Origin: [Eubacterium] yurii subsp. margaretiae ATCC 43715
GTDB lineage: Bacteria > Bacillota > Clostridia > Peptostreptococcales > Filifactoraceae
Length of the DNA stretch: 15,845 nucleotides
Direction: 5' to 3'
NCBI GenBank assembly: GCA_000146855.1
Contig: GL405246.1
Span: 1,309,200-1,325,044, forward strand
Of this stretch, positions 1 to 7,562 are shown piece by piece. Every line of letters starts with the position of its first letter. Position 1 is the first letter of the stretch. The position numbers and the translations under genes are program-made. Below the pieces are notes generated by a model. The model worked only from the letters and a program-made list of their open reading frames with translations. It was not told where the DNA came from and ran no database searches.

Positions 1-386
1 TATTTTATATTTCTTATTTTTCTAAATACATATATAAAACCAGATGTCTCTTATTTATAAAAGATGATTAATGCTAGTTCAAAGTATGACAAATGAAATA
101 ATCAATAGAATTAGTCAAAACATATAAACTCTTTTTTTATACAATGGTAATGATTTCTTTCTTCATACAAAAATATATACTTAACATCCTAATTTTATAT
201 ATGAAATCCACCAATTTTTTTAGTACTAAGTGTAATTTTAATTTTTAACATAAGTATTGTTTTGATTTATATAGGTATTTAGACTTTATTTTTTAAAAAT
301 TCTTTTAAATCTTATTTAAAAAGTTTCATTTTTGTGTTAGAATATCTTGTATTTAATCAATTATAATTTTTTAAAAATGAGGTAAT
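1..386. other. AT-rich leader without a gene
   Basis: No reading frame with a credible ribosome binding site is visible on either strand. The stretch is almost entirely A+T, with poly-T runs and a short AT-only hairpin (TTTTAAAT / ATTTAAAA around 303-321). The only functional signal I can support is the candidate promoter near 335-343, just before the DUF896 gene. The window begins inside this spacer, so the gene to the left is not seen. Confidence 0.6.
335..343 (+). promoter_or_regulatory. Candidate extended -10 promoter of the DUF896-cheW-degS-degU operon
   Basis: TGTTAGAAT is an extended -10 (TGn followed by TAGAAT, five of six matches to TATAAT), about 45 bases before the first start codon. 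At the usual spacing only a weak -35 (TTTAAA, 315-320) is found. It is the best promoter-like site before the operon, but in DNA this AT-rich chance matches are common. Confidence 0.4.
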
Positions 387-569
387 ATGGATAATATTCA
401 AAAACTTAGTGAAACAGAATTAATTGACAAAATAAATGAATATTCAAGGTTATCCAAAGCAGGAGGTCTTTCCAAAGAAGATGAAGAGATGAGAAATCAT
501 TATAGAAAAGAATATATAAGACGTGTGAAAAATTCTCTCTTATCTGGTTTGGGAAGCGTTAAATCTTAG
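387..569 (+). CDS. DUF896 (UPF0291, YnzC-like) small protein
   Basis: This 60-residue protein matches the DUF896/UPF0291 family, to which B. subtilis YnzC belongs. It has the pattern of a lysine/glutamate-rich helical hairpin: 'LIDKINEYSRLSKAGGLS' (residues 12-29), then an acidic 'KEDEEM' turn, then 'YRKEYIRRVKNSL' leading into the short hydrophobic 'GLGSVK' tail. Known members are small two-helix proteins whose biochemical role is unsettled. The start ATG follows a GAGG only 4 bases away, a tight spacing, but an in-frame TGA lies just upstream and no later Met fits the family, so the start is fairly secure. The stop is 19 bases before the cheW ATG, so the gene is probably the first of a signalling operon. 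In B. subtilis ynzC sits in an SOS-associated operon; I see no LexA-type box here, so a different context is inferred. Confidence 0.85.
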   Translation: MDNIQKLSETELIDKINEYSRLSKAGGLSKEDEEMRNHYRKEYIRRVKNSLLSGLGSVKS

Positions 570-588
570 AATTTTGAGGTATTATTTT

Positions 589-1050
589 ATGAATAGAACT
601 TTAGTTGTTTTTAAGGTAGCAGGTCAAAGTTATTGTACTGACATTTTGAAGATTAAAGAAGTATGTATGAAGCAAGATATTGTAGCTATGCCAAATTCTC
701 CTTCTTTTGTCGAAGGGATTTCCAATCTTAGAGGAGAGGTAATCTGCATAGTAAATATGGCTGATAAACTGGGTGTTGTTTCAAAATCCGACAATAAAAA
801 TCAAAAAATAATTATCATTTCAATAAATAACTTTTCAATAGGTTTTTCGGTAGACGATATATCAGGAATTATACATGTTTCAAGCGAAGATATTGAACTT
901 ACTCCTGATATCCTTTCAAAAAGTAATGTATTTTCTGATGGAGTAGTTAAGACACAGGATAAGATAATGATATTACTCGACTTTAATCGTATACTCAATG
1001 AAAAAGAAATCGAAGAATTAGAGAATTTGAATAAGGATGTAAGCCTATGA
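589..1050 (+). CDS. CheW-like chemotaxis coupling protein
   Basis: The 153-residue product is a single CheW domain. The hallmark stretch is 'MPNSPSFVEGISNLRGEV' (34-51), followed by 'ICIVNMADKLGV', and the N-terminal strand 'LVVFKVAGQSYCTDILKIKEV' region matches the family's opening. CheW proteins are cytoplasmic SH3-like adaptors that tie receptors to the CheA kinase. An in-frame TTG at 574 could extend the frame, but it overlaps the ribosome binding site itself (GAGG, 576-579). The ATG at 589 lies 9 bases after that site and gives a normal CheW N-terminus, so I use it. No cheA, receptor or other che gene is in the window. Instead the stop codon overlaps the start of a DegS-type kinase by ATGA, implying translational coupling. 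It could therefore serve flagellar chemotaxis encoded elsewhere, or act with the adjacent kinase; the sequence does not decide. Confidence 0.88.
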   Translation: MNRTLVVFKVAGQSYCTDILKIKEVCMKQDIVAMPNSPSFVEGISNLRGEVICIVNMADKLGVVSKSDNKNQKIIIISINNFSIGFSVDDISGIIHVSSEDIELTPDILSKSNVFSDGVVKTQDKIMILLDFNRILNEKEIEELENLNKDVSL

Positions 1051-2183
1051 AGAAAGAATCAGATCATAAAAAAAACATCAATCTTGCTTTGGACAGTATA
1101 ATTACATCCATGAAGGACGGAAAAGAAGAAATATTTGCCATTACAGAACAGATAAATAAGGAAAATAGACAGGTAAAATCAGATATTGCTGAAGTAAGAA
1201 GAGAAATCAGATTATACAATGTTCAAATTGAAAAGTTAAAAAAAATGGAATTGGAAAGCAGAAAAACCTTGTTGATTGTGAGCAGTGATTTTGACAAGTA
1301 CAATTCAGATGATATAAAAGATGCCTATGATAAGTCATATAATCTTCAACAGGATTTGATGAAGAAACAATTAGAGATAGATTCCATAATGAAAAAATTG
1401 GAACTTTTCGAAAATAGAATTCAAAAAAATAATGAATTAGTTTCAAAAGCTGACGAATTATTGAGCAGAATCGAAATTATGAGCGACTATATGAAACTTG
1501 ACTCTTCAATTGATTCTGAAAGTGAAGACTTATTTACAAAATGGATACTTTTTCAAGAAAATGAGAAAAATAGGATAGCAAGAGATATACATGACGGTCC
1601 TGCACAGACTATTGCATCATTAGTAATAAGATCTGACATTATAAAAAAACTTATAGAAAAAGACTCCCCTAGCACAACAATATATAAAGAAATAGAACAG
1701 TTAAAATTTCAACTTAGGAGTGTAATAAAGGAAATAAGGAAGATAATGTACGACTTAAGGCCCACATCTCTTGATGAACTAGGTTTTTCATCCAGCATTC
1801 AAGGTCTAATATCAAAAACTGAAGAGGATTGTAATATAAAATTTTCTGTAAGTATTGATGAAGATAGTGAAATCAAAAACTCCAATCTTAAGATAATTTG
1901 CTTTAGAATAATTCAGGAGTCTTTAAACAATATTATAAAACACTCAAAAGCTGAAAAGGCCTATATATATGTAAAAATATCAAGTGATTATATTGATATG
2001 ATAGTTCAGGATAACGGTGTTGGATTTGATACAACAAAGATTAATTCCGTCAATTCTTTCGGATTATCTTCTTTAAAAGAAAGAGTTGCACTCGTAAATG
2101 GAAATGTAAGTATAGATTCAAAATTTTCAAAAGGTACTGCAATAAATGTGAAAATACCTAATAAGGAGGATGTATATGCATAG
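1047..2183 (+). CDS. degS: DegS-type soluble sensor histidine kinase
   Basis: A 378-residue kinase with no membrane segment. Residues about 10-150 form a long charged coiled-coil sensor region that matches the DegS sensor domain, including the conserved 'VSSDFDKYNSDDIKDAYD' stretch (78-95). The HisKA_3 dimerisation helix follows, with 'RIARDIHDGPAQTIASLV' and the phospho-acceptor His182. The HATPase_c domain shows an N-box (ESLNNIIKHS, 291-300), a G1 box (DNGVGFD, 322-328), a G2 region (GLSSLKER, 339-346) and a final KGT. DegS kinases phosphorylate DegU to control motility, exoenzymes and biofilm genes in Bacillus. The start ATG overlaps the cheW stop and lies 9 bases after an AAGGA. The 3' end overlaps the regulator gene by 8 bases. 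Signal input is probably cytoplasmic, perhaps through the neighbouring CheW (inference). Confidence 0.92.
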   Translation: MKKESDHKKNINLALDSIITSMKDGKEEIFAITEQINKENRQVKSDIAEVRREIRLYNVQIEKLKKMELESRKTLLIVSSDFDKYNSDDIKDAYDKSYNLQQDLMKKQLEIDSIMKKLELFENRIQKNNELVSKADELLSRIEIMSDYMKLDSSIDSESEDLFTKWILFQENEKNRIARDIHDGPAQTIASLVIRSDIIKKLIEKDSPSTTIYKEIEQLKFQLRSVIKEIRKIMYDLRPTSLDELGFSSSIQGLISKTEEDCNIKFSVSIDEDSEIKNSNLKIICFRIIQESLNNIIKHSKAEKAYIYVKISSDYIDMIVQDNGVGFDTTKINSVNSFGLSSLKERVALVNGNVSIDSKFSKGTAINVKIPNKEDVYA

Positions 2184-2835
2184 CGATGCAATAAAAGTGA
2201 TGATAGTAGATGATCACGAATTGATAAGAGAGGGGATTTCTAAAATTCTCGATATGGAAAATGATATAGATATTATATTTAAAGCAAAATCTGGAATAGA
2301 GGCATTAGAAGCTCTTAAAGATGTTAAGCCTGACGTTATCTTGCTTGATATAAATATGAGTGAATTAAATGGAATAGACACTCTTAAAAAAATTAAGGCA
2401 TCTGGTTCAAAGACTAAAATAATTATGCTTACGGTATATGATGATGTTGAGTATATTTCCCAAAGTGTAAACTTAGGAGCAAACGGTTATGTGCTTAAAG
2501 ACTCTGATTCAGATACTTTGATAAAAACAATTAAGATAGTAAATGAAGGAGGAAGCTATATACAGCCAACTTTAGCAACTCAACTCATAAAACATATGAC
2601 TAACGAAAAGAAAAATACCAATGATAAAAAATTACTTGAACTCTTAACTAGAAGAGAATTGATAGTGATGAAAGAGATATCTTCAGGTCTAAACAATAAG
2701 TCTATATCAAAAAAACTCAATATAAGTGAAAAGACTGTTAAAAATCATGTTTCAAGTATTCTAAAAAAATTAGAGCTTCAAGATAGAACTCAAGTTGCTA
2801 TCTATGCTATTAAAAACAAAATAATTGACCTTTAA
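2176..2835 (+). CDS. degU: DegU-type response regulator (REC + LuxR HTH)
   Basis: The 219-residue protein has an N-terminal receiver domain with acidic pocket D12/D13, phospho-acceptor D58 in 'ILLDINMSELNG', T86 and K108 ('VLKD'). A NarL/FixJ-type helix-turn-helix follows at about 156-212, with 'LTRRELIVMKEISSGLNNKSI' as its opening and 'VKNHVSSILKKL' as the recognition helix. The end, 'RTQVAIYAIKN', closely resembles DegU. It is the expected partner of the kinase just upstream and would bind DNA once phosphorylated. Two ATGs compete: the one at 2170 overlaps the AAGGAGGA ribosome binding site, while 2176 is 6 bases beyond it, so I use 2176. A hairpin terminator follows immediately. Target genes cannot be read from this window. 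The call is DegU rather than another NarL-family regulator because of the partner kinase. Confidence 0.92.
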   Translation: MHSDAIKVMIVDDHELIREGISKILDMENDIDIIFKAKSGIEALEALKDVKPDVILLDINMSELNGIDTLKKIKASGSKTKIIMLTVYDDVEYISQSVNLGANGYVLKDSDSDTLIKTIKIVNEGGSYIQPTLATQLIKHMTNEKKNTNDKKLLELLTRRELIVMKEISSGLNNKSISKKLNISEKTVKNHVSSILKKLELQDRTQVAIYAIKNKIIDL

Positions 2836-2874
2836 AAAAGCTCAGTGTAGATTTTACTACACTAAGCTTTTTTT
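2834..2874. terminator. Bidirectional intrinsic terminator between degU and the yeiH-like gene
   Basis: The stem AAAAAGCT-c-AGTGTAG (2835-2850) pairs with CTACACT-a-AGCTTTTT (2857-2872) around a 6-base loop, with one C/A mismatch. It has a T-tract on the + strand and, read from the other side, a T-tract on the - strand too. It begins at the degU stop and its last bases touch the stop codon of the convergent gene, so one element probably ends both transcripts. Confidence 0.9.
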
Positions 2875-3913
2875 AAAATATACCTATAATTTTTTGTACT
2901 CCTATACTTACCAATATTATACCAATCCAACATGTTCCGCCAAGAAATATCGAATTTTTTCCACTTTTAATAAGTTTATCCAAGTTAGTATTAAGACCTA
3001 TAGCCGTCATTGCCATAACTATGAAAAACTTGCTTAAATGCTTCATTGATTTAAAAAAAGAATGAATTAATTTAACTATCTCTTTAGAAAAAATATTTTG
3101 TCCTATCAATATCTCTAAAACTGTGGTAATAAGAGATGCCAAAATAAAATAAAGCACAAACATGGGAAGTATCTTTTTTATACTTAACTTGCTCTTATCA
3201 TTGTTTTTATTTTTATTCATCATTATTGCCAAAACTGTAGTTATAGGTATTATAGCTAATGTCCTTGTAAGTTTAACTATAGTTGCACTGTCAAGCACTG
3301 CTCCATTTGTACCGTGTACACTGTCCCAAACAGATGCTGCTGCTGTAACTGATGAAGTATCGTTTATTGCTGTACCTGCAAAGAGTGCAAATCCCTCATT
3401 TGAAAATCCTAATATATCTCCTATTGTTGGAAATATAAGTGCTGCAATTAGATTAAATAAAAAGACAACTGATATAGACTGAGCTATTTCATCATCTTTA
3501 GCTTCTATTACAGGTGCAGTTGCAGCTATTGCCGAGCCTCCACATATGGAAGAACCAACACCGATTAAAATTGCAATTTTTTTATCCAACTCAACTACTC
3601 TTGACATTAGATATGACACTATTAGTGAACATGATATTGTAGATAAAATTACAGGGAGAGATACTGCTCCTACCTGTAATACGACTTTAAGATTTAAGCC
3701 AAATCCAAGCAGTATTACAGCATACTGTAATATCTTTTTAGATGTAAATGCTATTCCGCTATCCAAGTCTGACCTTTTTTTCAATATTAAACCTATCAAT
3801 ATTCCAAAAATCATCCCGAAAACAGGTCCACCTACAACTGGAATATAATTGCCACAAAAATAAGCCACAATGCCTATTATTCCACAAAATAAAATACCTT
3901 TAATATTTTTCAT
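2873..3913 (-). CDS. YeiH-family (UPF0324) putative anion/sulfate exporter
   Basis: A 346-residue polytopic membrane protein of the YeiH/UPF0324 family, with about ten hydrophobic segments. Family landmarks are 'GVGSSICGGSAIAATAPVI' (118-136), 'GTAINDTSSVTAAA' (180-193) and 'ATIVKLTRTLAIIP' (210-223). The lengths of the two halves fit a full-size member. Databases label the family a putative sulfate exporter, but transport substrates are poorly proven, so the substrate is an inference. An in-frame TTG at 3922 sits one base after the GGGAG ribosome binding site (3924-3928), whereas the ATG ending at 3913 is 10 bases away; I use the ATG. The gene stands alone, divergent from metG and convergent with degU. 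YeiH genes elsewhere are often next to a LysR-type regulator; none is here. Confidence 0.88.
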   Translation of the reverse strand: MKNIKGILFCGIIGIVAYFCGNYIPVVGGPVFGMIFGILIGLILKKRSDLDSGIAFTSKKILQYAVILLGFGLNLKVVLQVGAVSLPVILSTISCSLIVSYLMSRVVELDKKIAILIGVGSSICGGSAIAATAPVIEAKDDEIAQSISVVFLFNLIAALIFPTIGDILGFSNEGFALFAGTAINDTSSVTAAASVWDSVHGTNGAVLDSATIVKLTRTLAIIPITTVLAIMMNKNKNNDKSKLSIKKILPMFVLYFILASLITTVLEILIGQNIFSKEIVKLIHSFFKSMKHLSKFFIVMAMTAIGLNTNLDKLIKSGKNSIFLGGTCWIGIILVSIGVQKIIGIF

Positions 3914-3965
3914 TTTATTCAAACTCCCAATGATAAGTATGGATATTAAAATTTTTCCATAAAAA

Positions 3966-3974
3966 ATAATATCA
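3966..3974 (-). promoter_or_regulatory. Candidate extended -10 for the yeiH-like gene
   Basis: Read on the - strand, TGATATTAT is a TGn plus TATTAT, an extended -10 with five of six matches, about 53 bases before the start codon. No good -35 lies at 16-18 bases, which an extended -10 can tolerate. This is a weak call in an AT-rich divergent spacer. Confidence 0.35.
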
Positions 3975-4022
3975 CAATTTTTTATTTTCGTCTAACATAA
4001 CAAAAAAGTTTTTCAAAAATCC

Positions 4023-4051
4023 TTGTAATATTGCTTAAGTTTTTGTATTAT
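4023..4051 (+). promoter_or_regulatory. Sigma-A-like promoter of metG
   Basis: TTGTAA (4023-4028) and TATTAT (4046-4051) are separated by exactly 17 bases, with four and five of six consensus matches. The expected start of transcription lies about 30 bases before the metG ATG, which leaves no room for a T-box leader, so metG is unlikely to be controlled by uncharged tRNA here. Confidence 0.65.
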
Positions 4052-4088
4052 ATAAGGTATGATTTTTGTAAAAAATTGGAGGATTCAA

Positions 4089-6026
4089 ATGTGTCAAGAT
4101 AAAAAAACTTTTTATATAACTACACCGATTTACTATCCCAGCGGAAAACTTCATATAGGTCACACATATACTACTGTTGCAGTTGATGCTATATCAAGAT
4201 ATAAGAGATTTACAGGTTATGATGTTAGGTTCTTAACAGGTACCGATGAACATGGGGAAAAAATACAAAAAAAAGCTGAAGAGCTTGGAAAAAAACCTAA
4301 AGAATATTTAGATGGTATGATAGATGACATAAAAGCTTTGTGGGCGAAAATGGAAATATCTTATGATGATTTTATAAGAACTACTGATAAAAGACATACT
4401 GAAGCAGTTCAAAAAATCTTCAAGACTCTTTATGATAAAGGTGACATTTATTTAGATGAATATGAAGGTAAATACTGCGTTCCATGTGAGTCTTTTTGGA
4501 CTGAATCACAGTTAGTTGACGGTAAGTGTCCTGATTGCCACAGAGAAGTTCAGACAAGAAAAGAATCTTCATATTTTTTCAGACTTTCAAAATACCAAGA
4601 TAGATTAAAAAAATACTACGAAGATAATCCTGATTTTTGCTTCCCTGAAAGTAGAAAAAAAGAAATGTTGACAAACTTTATAAATGCCGGATTGGAAGAT
4701 TTATCTGTTTCACGTTCTACCTTTGACTGGGGAATAAAGGTTCCTTTTGATGAAAAACACGTTATTTATGTTTGGATTGATGCCCTTTCTAACTATATAA
4801 CAGCTCTTGGTTATGACAGTGATGATGATAGCTTATTCAAAAAATATTGGCCTGCAGATTTTCATATAGTTGGTAAAGAAATAATGCGCTTTCATACTAT
4901 AATATGGCCTGCGCTACTAATGGCTCTTGATTTACCACTTCCAAAAAAAGTTTACGGACATGGATGGATATTATTTGGTGAAGATAAGATGAGTAAGTCA
5001 AAAGGAAATATAGTTTATCCTGAACCTATAATAGAAAGATATGGAATAGATGCTCTTAAATATTTCTTGCTGAGAGAATTTACCTTCGGTCAAGACGGAA
5101 ATTATACAAACTCTGCATTTTTGAATAGAATTAACTCAGATTTGGCTAATGATTTAGGAAATTTGCTTTCGAGAACTGTTTCAATGATAGAAAAATACAA
5201 TAACGGTATAATACCTATCATAAGCAAAAAAACAGCATTTCATGATGATTTGGTATCCACTGTTGAGCAAATGCCTGAGCTTGTAGATAAAGCCATGAAT
5301 CAAATGCAATTTAGCATAGCTCTTGAAGAAATATGGAAGGTAATAAGAAGAGCTAACAAGTATGTAGATGAAACGATGCCTTGGAAATTAGCAAAGGATG
5401 AAAGTGCAAAAGAAGAATTAGACTGTGTACTGTATGATTTAGCTGAAACATTGAGAATTGTGACAATTATGATTAGTCCTATACTACATCATACAGCAAA
5501 ACGCATATTTGCACAACTCAATACTCCTGATGAACTTAAAACATACGAAAATGGGAAAAAATTTGGTCTTACTCCTGCCAACATTAAGGTTGGAAAAAGT
5601 GAAATATTATTCCCAAGATTGGATGTAGAAAAAGAGGTAGTAATAATGAATGATATGTTTGCTCCAAAAGAAGAAAAAACTGATGATTTTGTAAGTAAAG
5701 CTGAAATAACTATAGATGATTTTGACAAACTTGATTTGAGAGTTGGAAAAGTCATTGAAGCAAAAAAACATCCTGAAGCTGATAAACTCCTAGTATTTAT
5801 AATAAAATCAGGAAATCATACCAGACAAATCGTATCCGGTATTGCAAAATTCTACAATCCTGATGAACTTGTAGGTAAAAATGTAGTATATGTTGCCAAT
5901 CTAAAGCCAAGAAAGCTAAGGGGGCTTGTTTCTCATGGTATGATACTTTCAGCAGCTACAAGCAATGATGAAAATCTGATAGTCTTAAATGCTGACGGTA
6001 TAGATGATACTGCAATAGTATCATAA
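4089..6026 (+). CDS. metG: Methionyl-tRNA synthetase with C-terminal tRNA-binding domain
   Basis: The 645-residue enzyme charges tRNA-Met with methionine in the cytoplasm. The class I Rossmann fold carries '[11 protein letters not shown]' (15-25, HIGH motif) and '[10 protein letters not shown]' (300-309, KMSKS loop). Between them is a zinc knuckle with Cys130, Cys133, Cys147 and Cys150. An all-helical anticodon-binding domain follows, with a loop region near '[10 protein letters not shown]' (427-436). Residues about 540-645 form an EMAPII/Trbp111-like OB fold ('[20 protein letters not shown]', 545-564), the usual dimerising tRNA-binding tail of long bacterial MetRS. The frame is open back to 4059, but the ribosome binding site TTGGAGGA (4076-4083) lies inside that extension; the ATG at 4089 is 6 bases after GGAGG and gives a family-like N-terminus. 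It has its own promoter and a terminator downstream. Confidence 0.97.
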   Translation: MCQDKKTFYITTPIYYPSGKLHIGHTYTTVAVDAISRYKRFTGYDVRFLTGTDEHGEKIQKKAEELGKKPKEYLDGMIDDIKALWAKMEISYDDFIRTTDKRHTEAVQKIFKTLYDKGDIYLDEYEGKYCVPCESFWTESQLVDGKCPDCHREVQTRKESSYFFRLSKYQDRLKKYYEDNPDFCFPESRKKEMLTNFINAGLEDLSVSRSTFDWGIKVPFDEKHVIYVWIDALSNYITALGYDSDDDSLFKKYWPADFHIVGKEIMRFHTIIWPALLMALDLPLPKKVYGHGWILFGEDKMSKSKGNIVYPEPIIERYGIDALKYFLLREFTFGQDGNYTNSAFLNRINSDLANDLGNLLSRTVSMIEKYNNGIIPIISKKTAFHDDLVSTVEQMPELVDKAMNQMQFSIALEEIWKVIRRANKYVDETMPWKLAKDESAKEELDCVLYDLAETLRIVTIMISPILHHTAKRIFAQLNTPDELKTYENGKKFGLTPANIKVGKSEILFPRLDVEKEVVIMNDMFAPKEEKTDDFVSKAEITIDDFDKLDLRVGKVIEAKKHPEADKLLVFIIKSGNHTRQIVSGIAKFYNPDELVGKNVVYVANLKPRKLRGLVSHGMILSAATSNDENLIVLNADGIDDTAIVS

Positions 6027-6032
6027 TCTGTG

Positions 6033-6063
6033 AATATTTATTTGACAAATTTAAATAAATATT
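6033..6063. repeat. AT-only inverted repeat after metG
   Basis: AATATTTATTT is followed 9 bases later by its exact reverse complement AAATAAATATT. It begins 6 bases after the metG stop. The stem has no G or C and no T-tract follows, so it is probably not the terminator; it may help protect the 3' end of the message or be chance. Confidence 0.5.
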
Positions 6064-6103
6064 TAAGAACTTATTTTTAAAATAATTTATCTTGAAATAA
6101 AAT

Positions 6104-6137
6104 AAGAGCAGTAGTATATAGATATTGCTCTTTTTTT
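6104..6137 (+). terminator. Intrinsic terminator of metG
   Basis: AAGAGCA (6104-6110) pairs with TGCTCTT (6126-6132), and three further pairs (one G-U) extend the stem inward around a 9-base loop. Seven T residues follow directly (6131-6137). It lies about 80 bases after the metG stop. Confidence 0.8.
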
Positions 6138-6307
6138 ATTTATAGCAAACTTTATATAATTTTAGATATTATCTCATTTATAGTTAATAGTAGTTAAATC
6201 TATTGTCTCTATTTAATTTATGACAAAGATATTTTCGACAATAAGTAATTACATCGATTATTTCCACATATAATTAAAATTTTCAATTTAATATTTATAC
6301 TACTACA

Positions 6308-6324
6308 AATTAAATGATTTAATT
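6308..6324. repeat. 17-base perfect AT palindrome
   Basis: AATTAAAT, a central G, then ATTTAATT. It lies about 70 bases upstream of the tatD -10 and could be an operator, but an AT-only palindrome in DNA of this composition may arise by chance. Confidence 0.4.
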
Positions 6325-6391
6325 ATTTTACTATATTGATATAAATTATTATGAATTTTAGTATTTATTCGTTAATAATTTTAAAATTCGG

Positions 6392-6397
6392 TATAAT
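6392..6397 (+). promoter_or_regulatory. Candidate -10 of tatD
   Basis: A perfect TATAAT lies 36 bases before the tatD ATG, inside the inverted repeat GGTAT-AATA-ATACC (6390-6403). The -35 region is poor (TTCGTT at 18 bases), so recognition strength is uncertain. An element straddling the -10 could be a repressor site. Confidence 0.45.
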
Positions 6398-6433
6398 AAT
6401 ACCATTATATTTTAATAGAAATAGGTGAACTTT

Positions 6434-7225
6434 ATGATATTTGATACCCATGCTCATCTTGATAGTGAGCAATTTGAAGAAGATTTTGAAGATATAATAC
6501 AAAATATTATCAACAATAATATTTCTCTCATAGTAAATCCAGGATGTGATCTTCCTACTTCAAAAAAATCTGTGGAATTATCTGAAAAATATGATTTTAT
6601 CTATTCTGCTGTAGGATTCCATCCACACGAAGCAAAATATATGGATGAAGAAGCTATAAATGAAATTGAAAGACTTGCCAATTCTAATAAGAAAGTAGTT
6701 TCAATAGGTGAAATAGGTCTTGACTACTACTATGACTTTTCACCAAGAGATATTCAAGAAGATGTTTTTATAAAACAAATGGCACTTGCAAACAAATTAA
6801 ATCTACCTTTCATCATTCATTCTCGAGATGCGTCCAACGATACTTTTGAAATGGTAAAAAAATATAAAAATAACGTAGACTGTGTACTTCATTGCTATTC
6901 ACAAAGCAAAGAGATGGCTAAATTATACCTTGATTTAGGATGTTATCTATCATTTGCTGGACCGGTAACCTTTAAGAAATCCACAAACTTACAAGAAGTG
7001 GCAAAATATGCTCCATTAGATAGAATTTTCATTGAGACCGACTCACCTTATCTATCTCCTGAGCCAAAGCGTGGAAAGAAAAATGAACCCTCAAATGTAA
7101 TTTACACAGGGAAAAAAATAGCTGAATTAAAAGGAATCAGTGAAGAACAACTCTTCAAATCAACATATAATAATGGTGTAAGATTCTTTAAATTAGATGA
7201 AAAATTTGGAATTAATCAATTATAA
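6434..7225 (+). CDS. tatD: TatD-family metal-dependent DNase
   Basis: The 263-residue product is a complete TatD-type TIM-barrel hydrolase. Metal ligands are visible in order: 'DTHAHLD' (H6, H8), 'IGEIGLDYYYD' (E93), 'IIHSRDA' (H129), 'HCYS' (H153) and 'IETDSPYLSPEP' (D203). TatD enzymes are cytoplasmic 3'-5' exonucleases/endonucleases tied to DNA repair and DNA turnover. The frame can be opened at a GTG (6425), but that GTG is part of the ribosome binding site AGGTGA (6423-6428); the ATG 5 bases beyond is the normal start and puts DTHAHLD at residue 4. In many Firmicutes metG, tatD, rnmV and ksgA follow one another. Here metG and tatD keep their order but are separated by a terminator, and rnmV and ksgA are absent. 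Confidence 0.95.
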   Translation: MIFDTHAHLDSEQFEEDFEDIIQNIINNNISLIVNPGCDLPTSKKSVELSEKYDFIYSAVGFHPHEAKYMDEEAINEIERLANSNKKVVSIGEIGLDYYYDFSPRDIQEDVFIKQMALANKLNLPFIIHSRDASNDTFEMVKKYKNNVDCVLHCYSQSKEMAKLYLDLGCYLSFAGPVTFKKSTNLQEVAKYAPLDRIFIETDSPYLSPEPKRGKKNEPSNVIYTGKKIAELKGISEEQLFKSTYNNGVRFFKLDEKFGINQL

Positions 7226-7263
7226 AAGTATAAGTAACTTTAAACTTGATAATGTATATTTAT

Positions 7264-7295
7264 AAATTATTTATTTGATTAATAAATAATTTTTT
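7264..7295 (+). terminator. Probable AT-stem terminator of tatD
   Basis: AAATTATTTATT (7264-7275) and its perfect complement AATAAATAATTT (7281-7292) enclose a 5-base loop, and the right arm runs into a short T-tract ending at 7294. The stem contains no G or C, so it is weaker than the other terminators here. Confidence 0.45.
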
Positions 7296-7412
7296 CTTTG
7301 AATATCTTATAATTAGTACTATATTTGAATTTGTAAAAGGTAAGTTTTTCATTATTTTATTAAATACAGTACTAGTTATAAGTTATATATATAAATTAAT
7401 ACTAATATCACT

Positions 7413-7441
7413 TTCACTATATTAGACTTTAACATTATACT
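7413..7441 (+). promoter_or_regulatory. Candidate promoter of the DUF368/popT gene
   Basis: TTCACT (7413-7418) and TATACT (7436-7441) are 17 bases apart with four and five of six consensus matches. This would leave a leader of about 115 bases before the ATG. In this AT-rich spacer the match is suggestive only. Confidence 0.4.
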
Positions 7442-7562
7442 AATATTCAATACGATATTGGACTAATTTTATTCATTCACAATTAAATACATGAAATTAA
7501 TTCTAATCATATTTCCATTAATTACAAGAATATTAGTATTATTTTTTAACAAGGAGATTTTA

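Larger units (their letters stand above)
6027..6433. other. Spacer between metG and tatD, no gene
   Basis: About 0.4 kb of AT-rich DNA with stop codons in all frames. It holds an 11-base AT-only inverted repeat (6033-6043 with 6053-6063) right after metG, the metG terminator (6104-6137), a 17-base palindrome AATTAAAT-G-ATTTAATT (6308-6324) and the tatD -10 near 6392. I see no RNA gene or further reading frame. Confidence 0.65.
7226..7562. other. Spacer between tatD and the DUF368 gene, no gene
   Basis: About 0.34 kb of AT-rich DNA. It holds a terminator-like AT hairpin (7264-7295), a candidate promoter (7413-7441) and a small inverted repeat CAATA-cga-TATTG (7448-7460). A frame opening at 7491 runs into the DUF368 gene, but it lacks a ribosome binding site and is best read as untranslated leader. 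Confidence 0.6.

Noticed and set aside
3162..3848. Two open frames on the + strand (3162-3482 and 3546-3848)
   Set aside because: They lie wholly antisense to the yeiH-like gene, whose protein has clear family motifs, and they lack ribosome binding sites and sensible protein composition.
4059..4088. Longer metG start
   Set aside because: The extension contains the TTGGAGGA ribosome binding site itself and gives an N-terminus unlike MetRS. The same reasoning removed the upstream starts of cheW, degU, the yeiH-like gene, tatD, popT and the MBL gene.
3923..4088. T-box leader or other riboswitch before metG
   Set aside because: The spacer is only 166 bases and is shared with a divergent gene, the best promoter leaves about 30 bases of leader, and no T-box sequence or terminator/antiterminator pair is visible.
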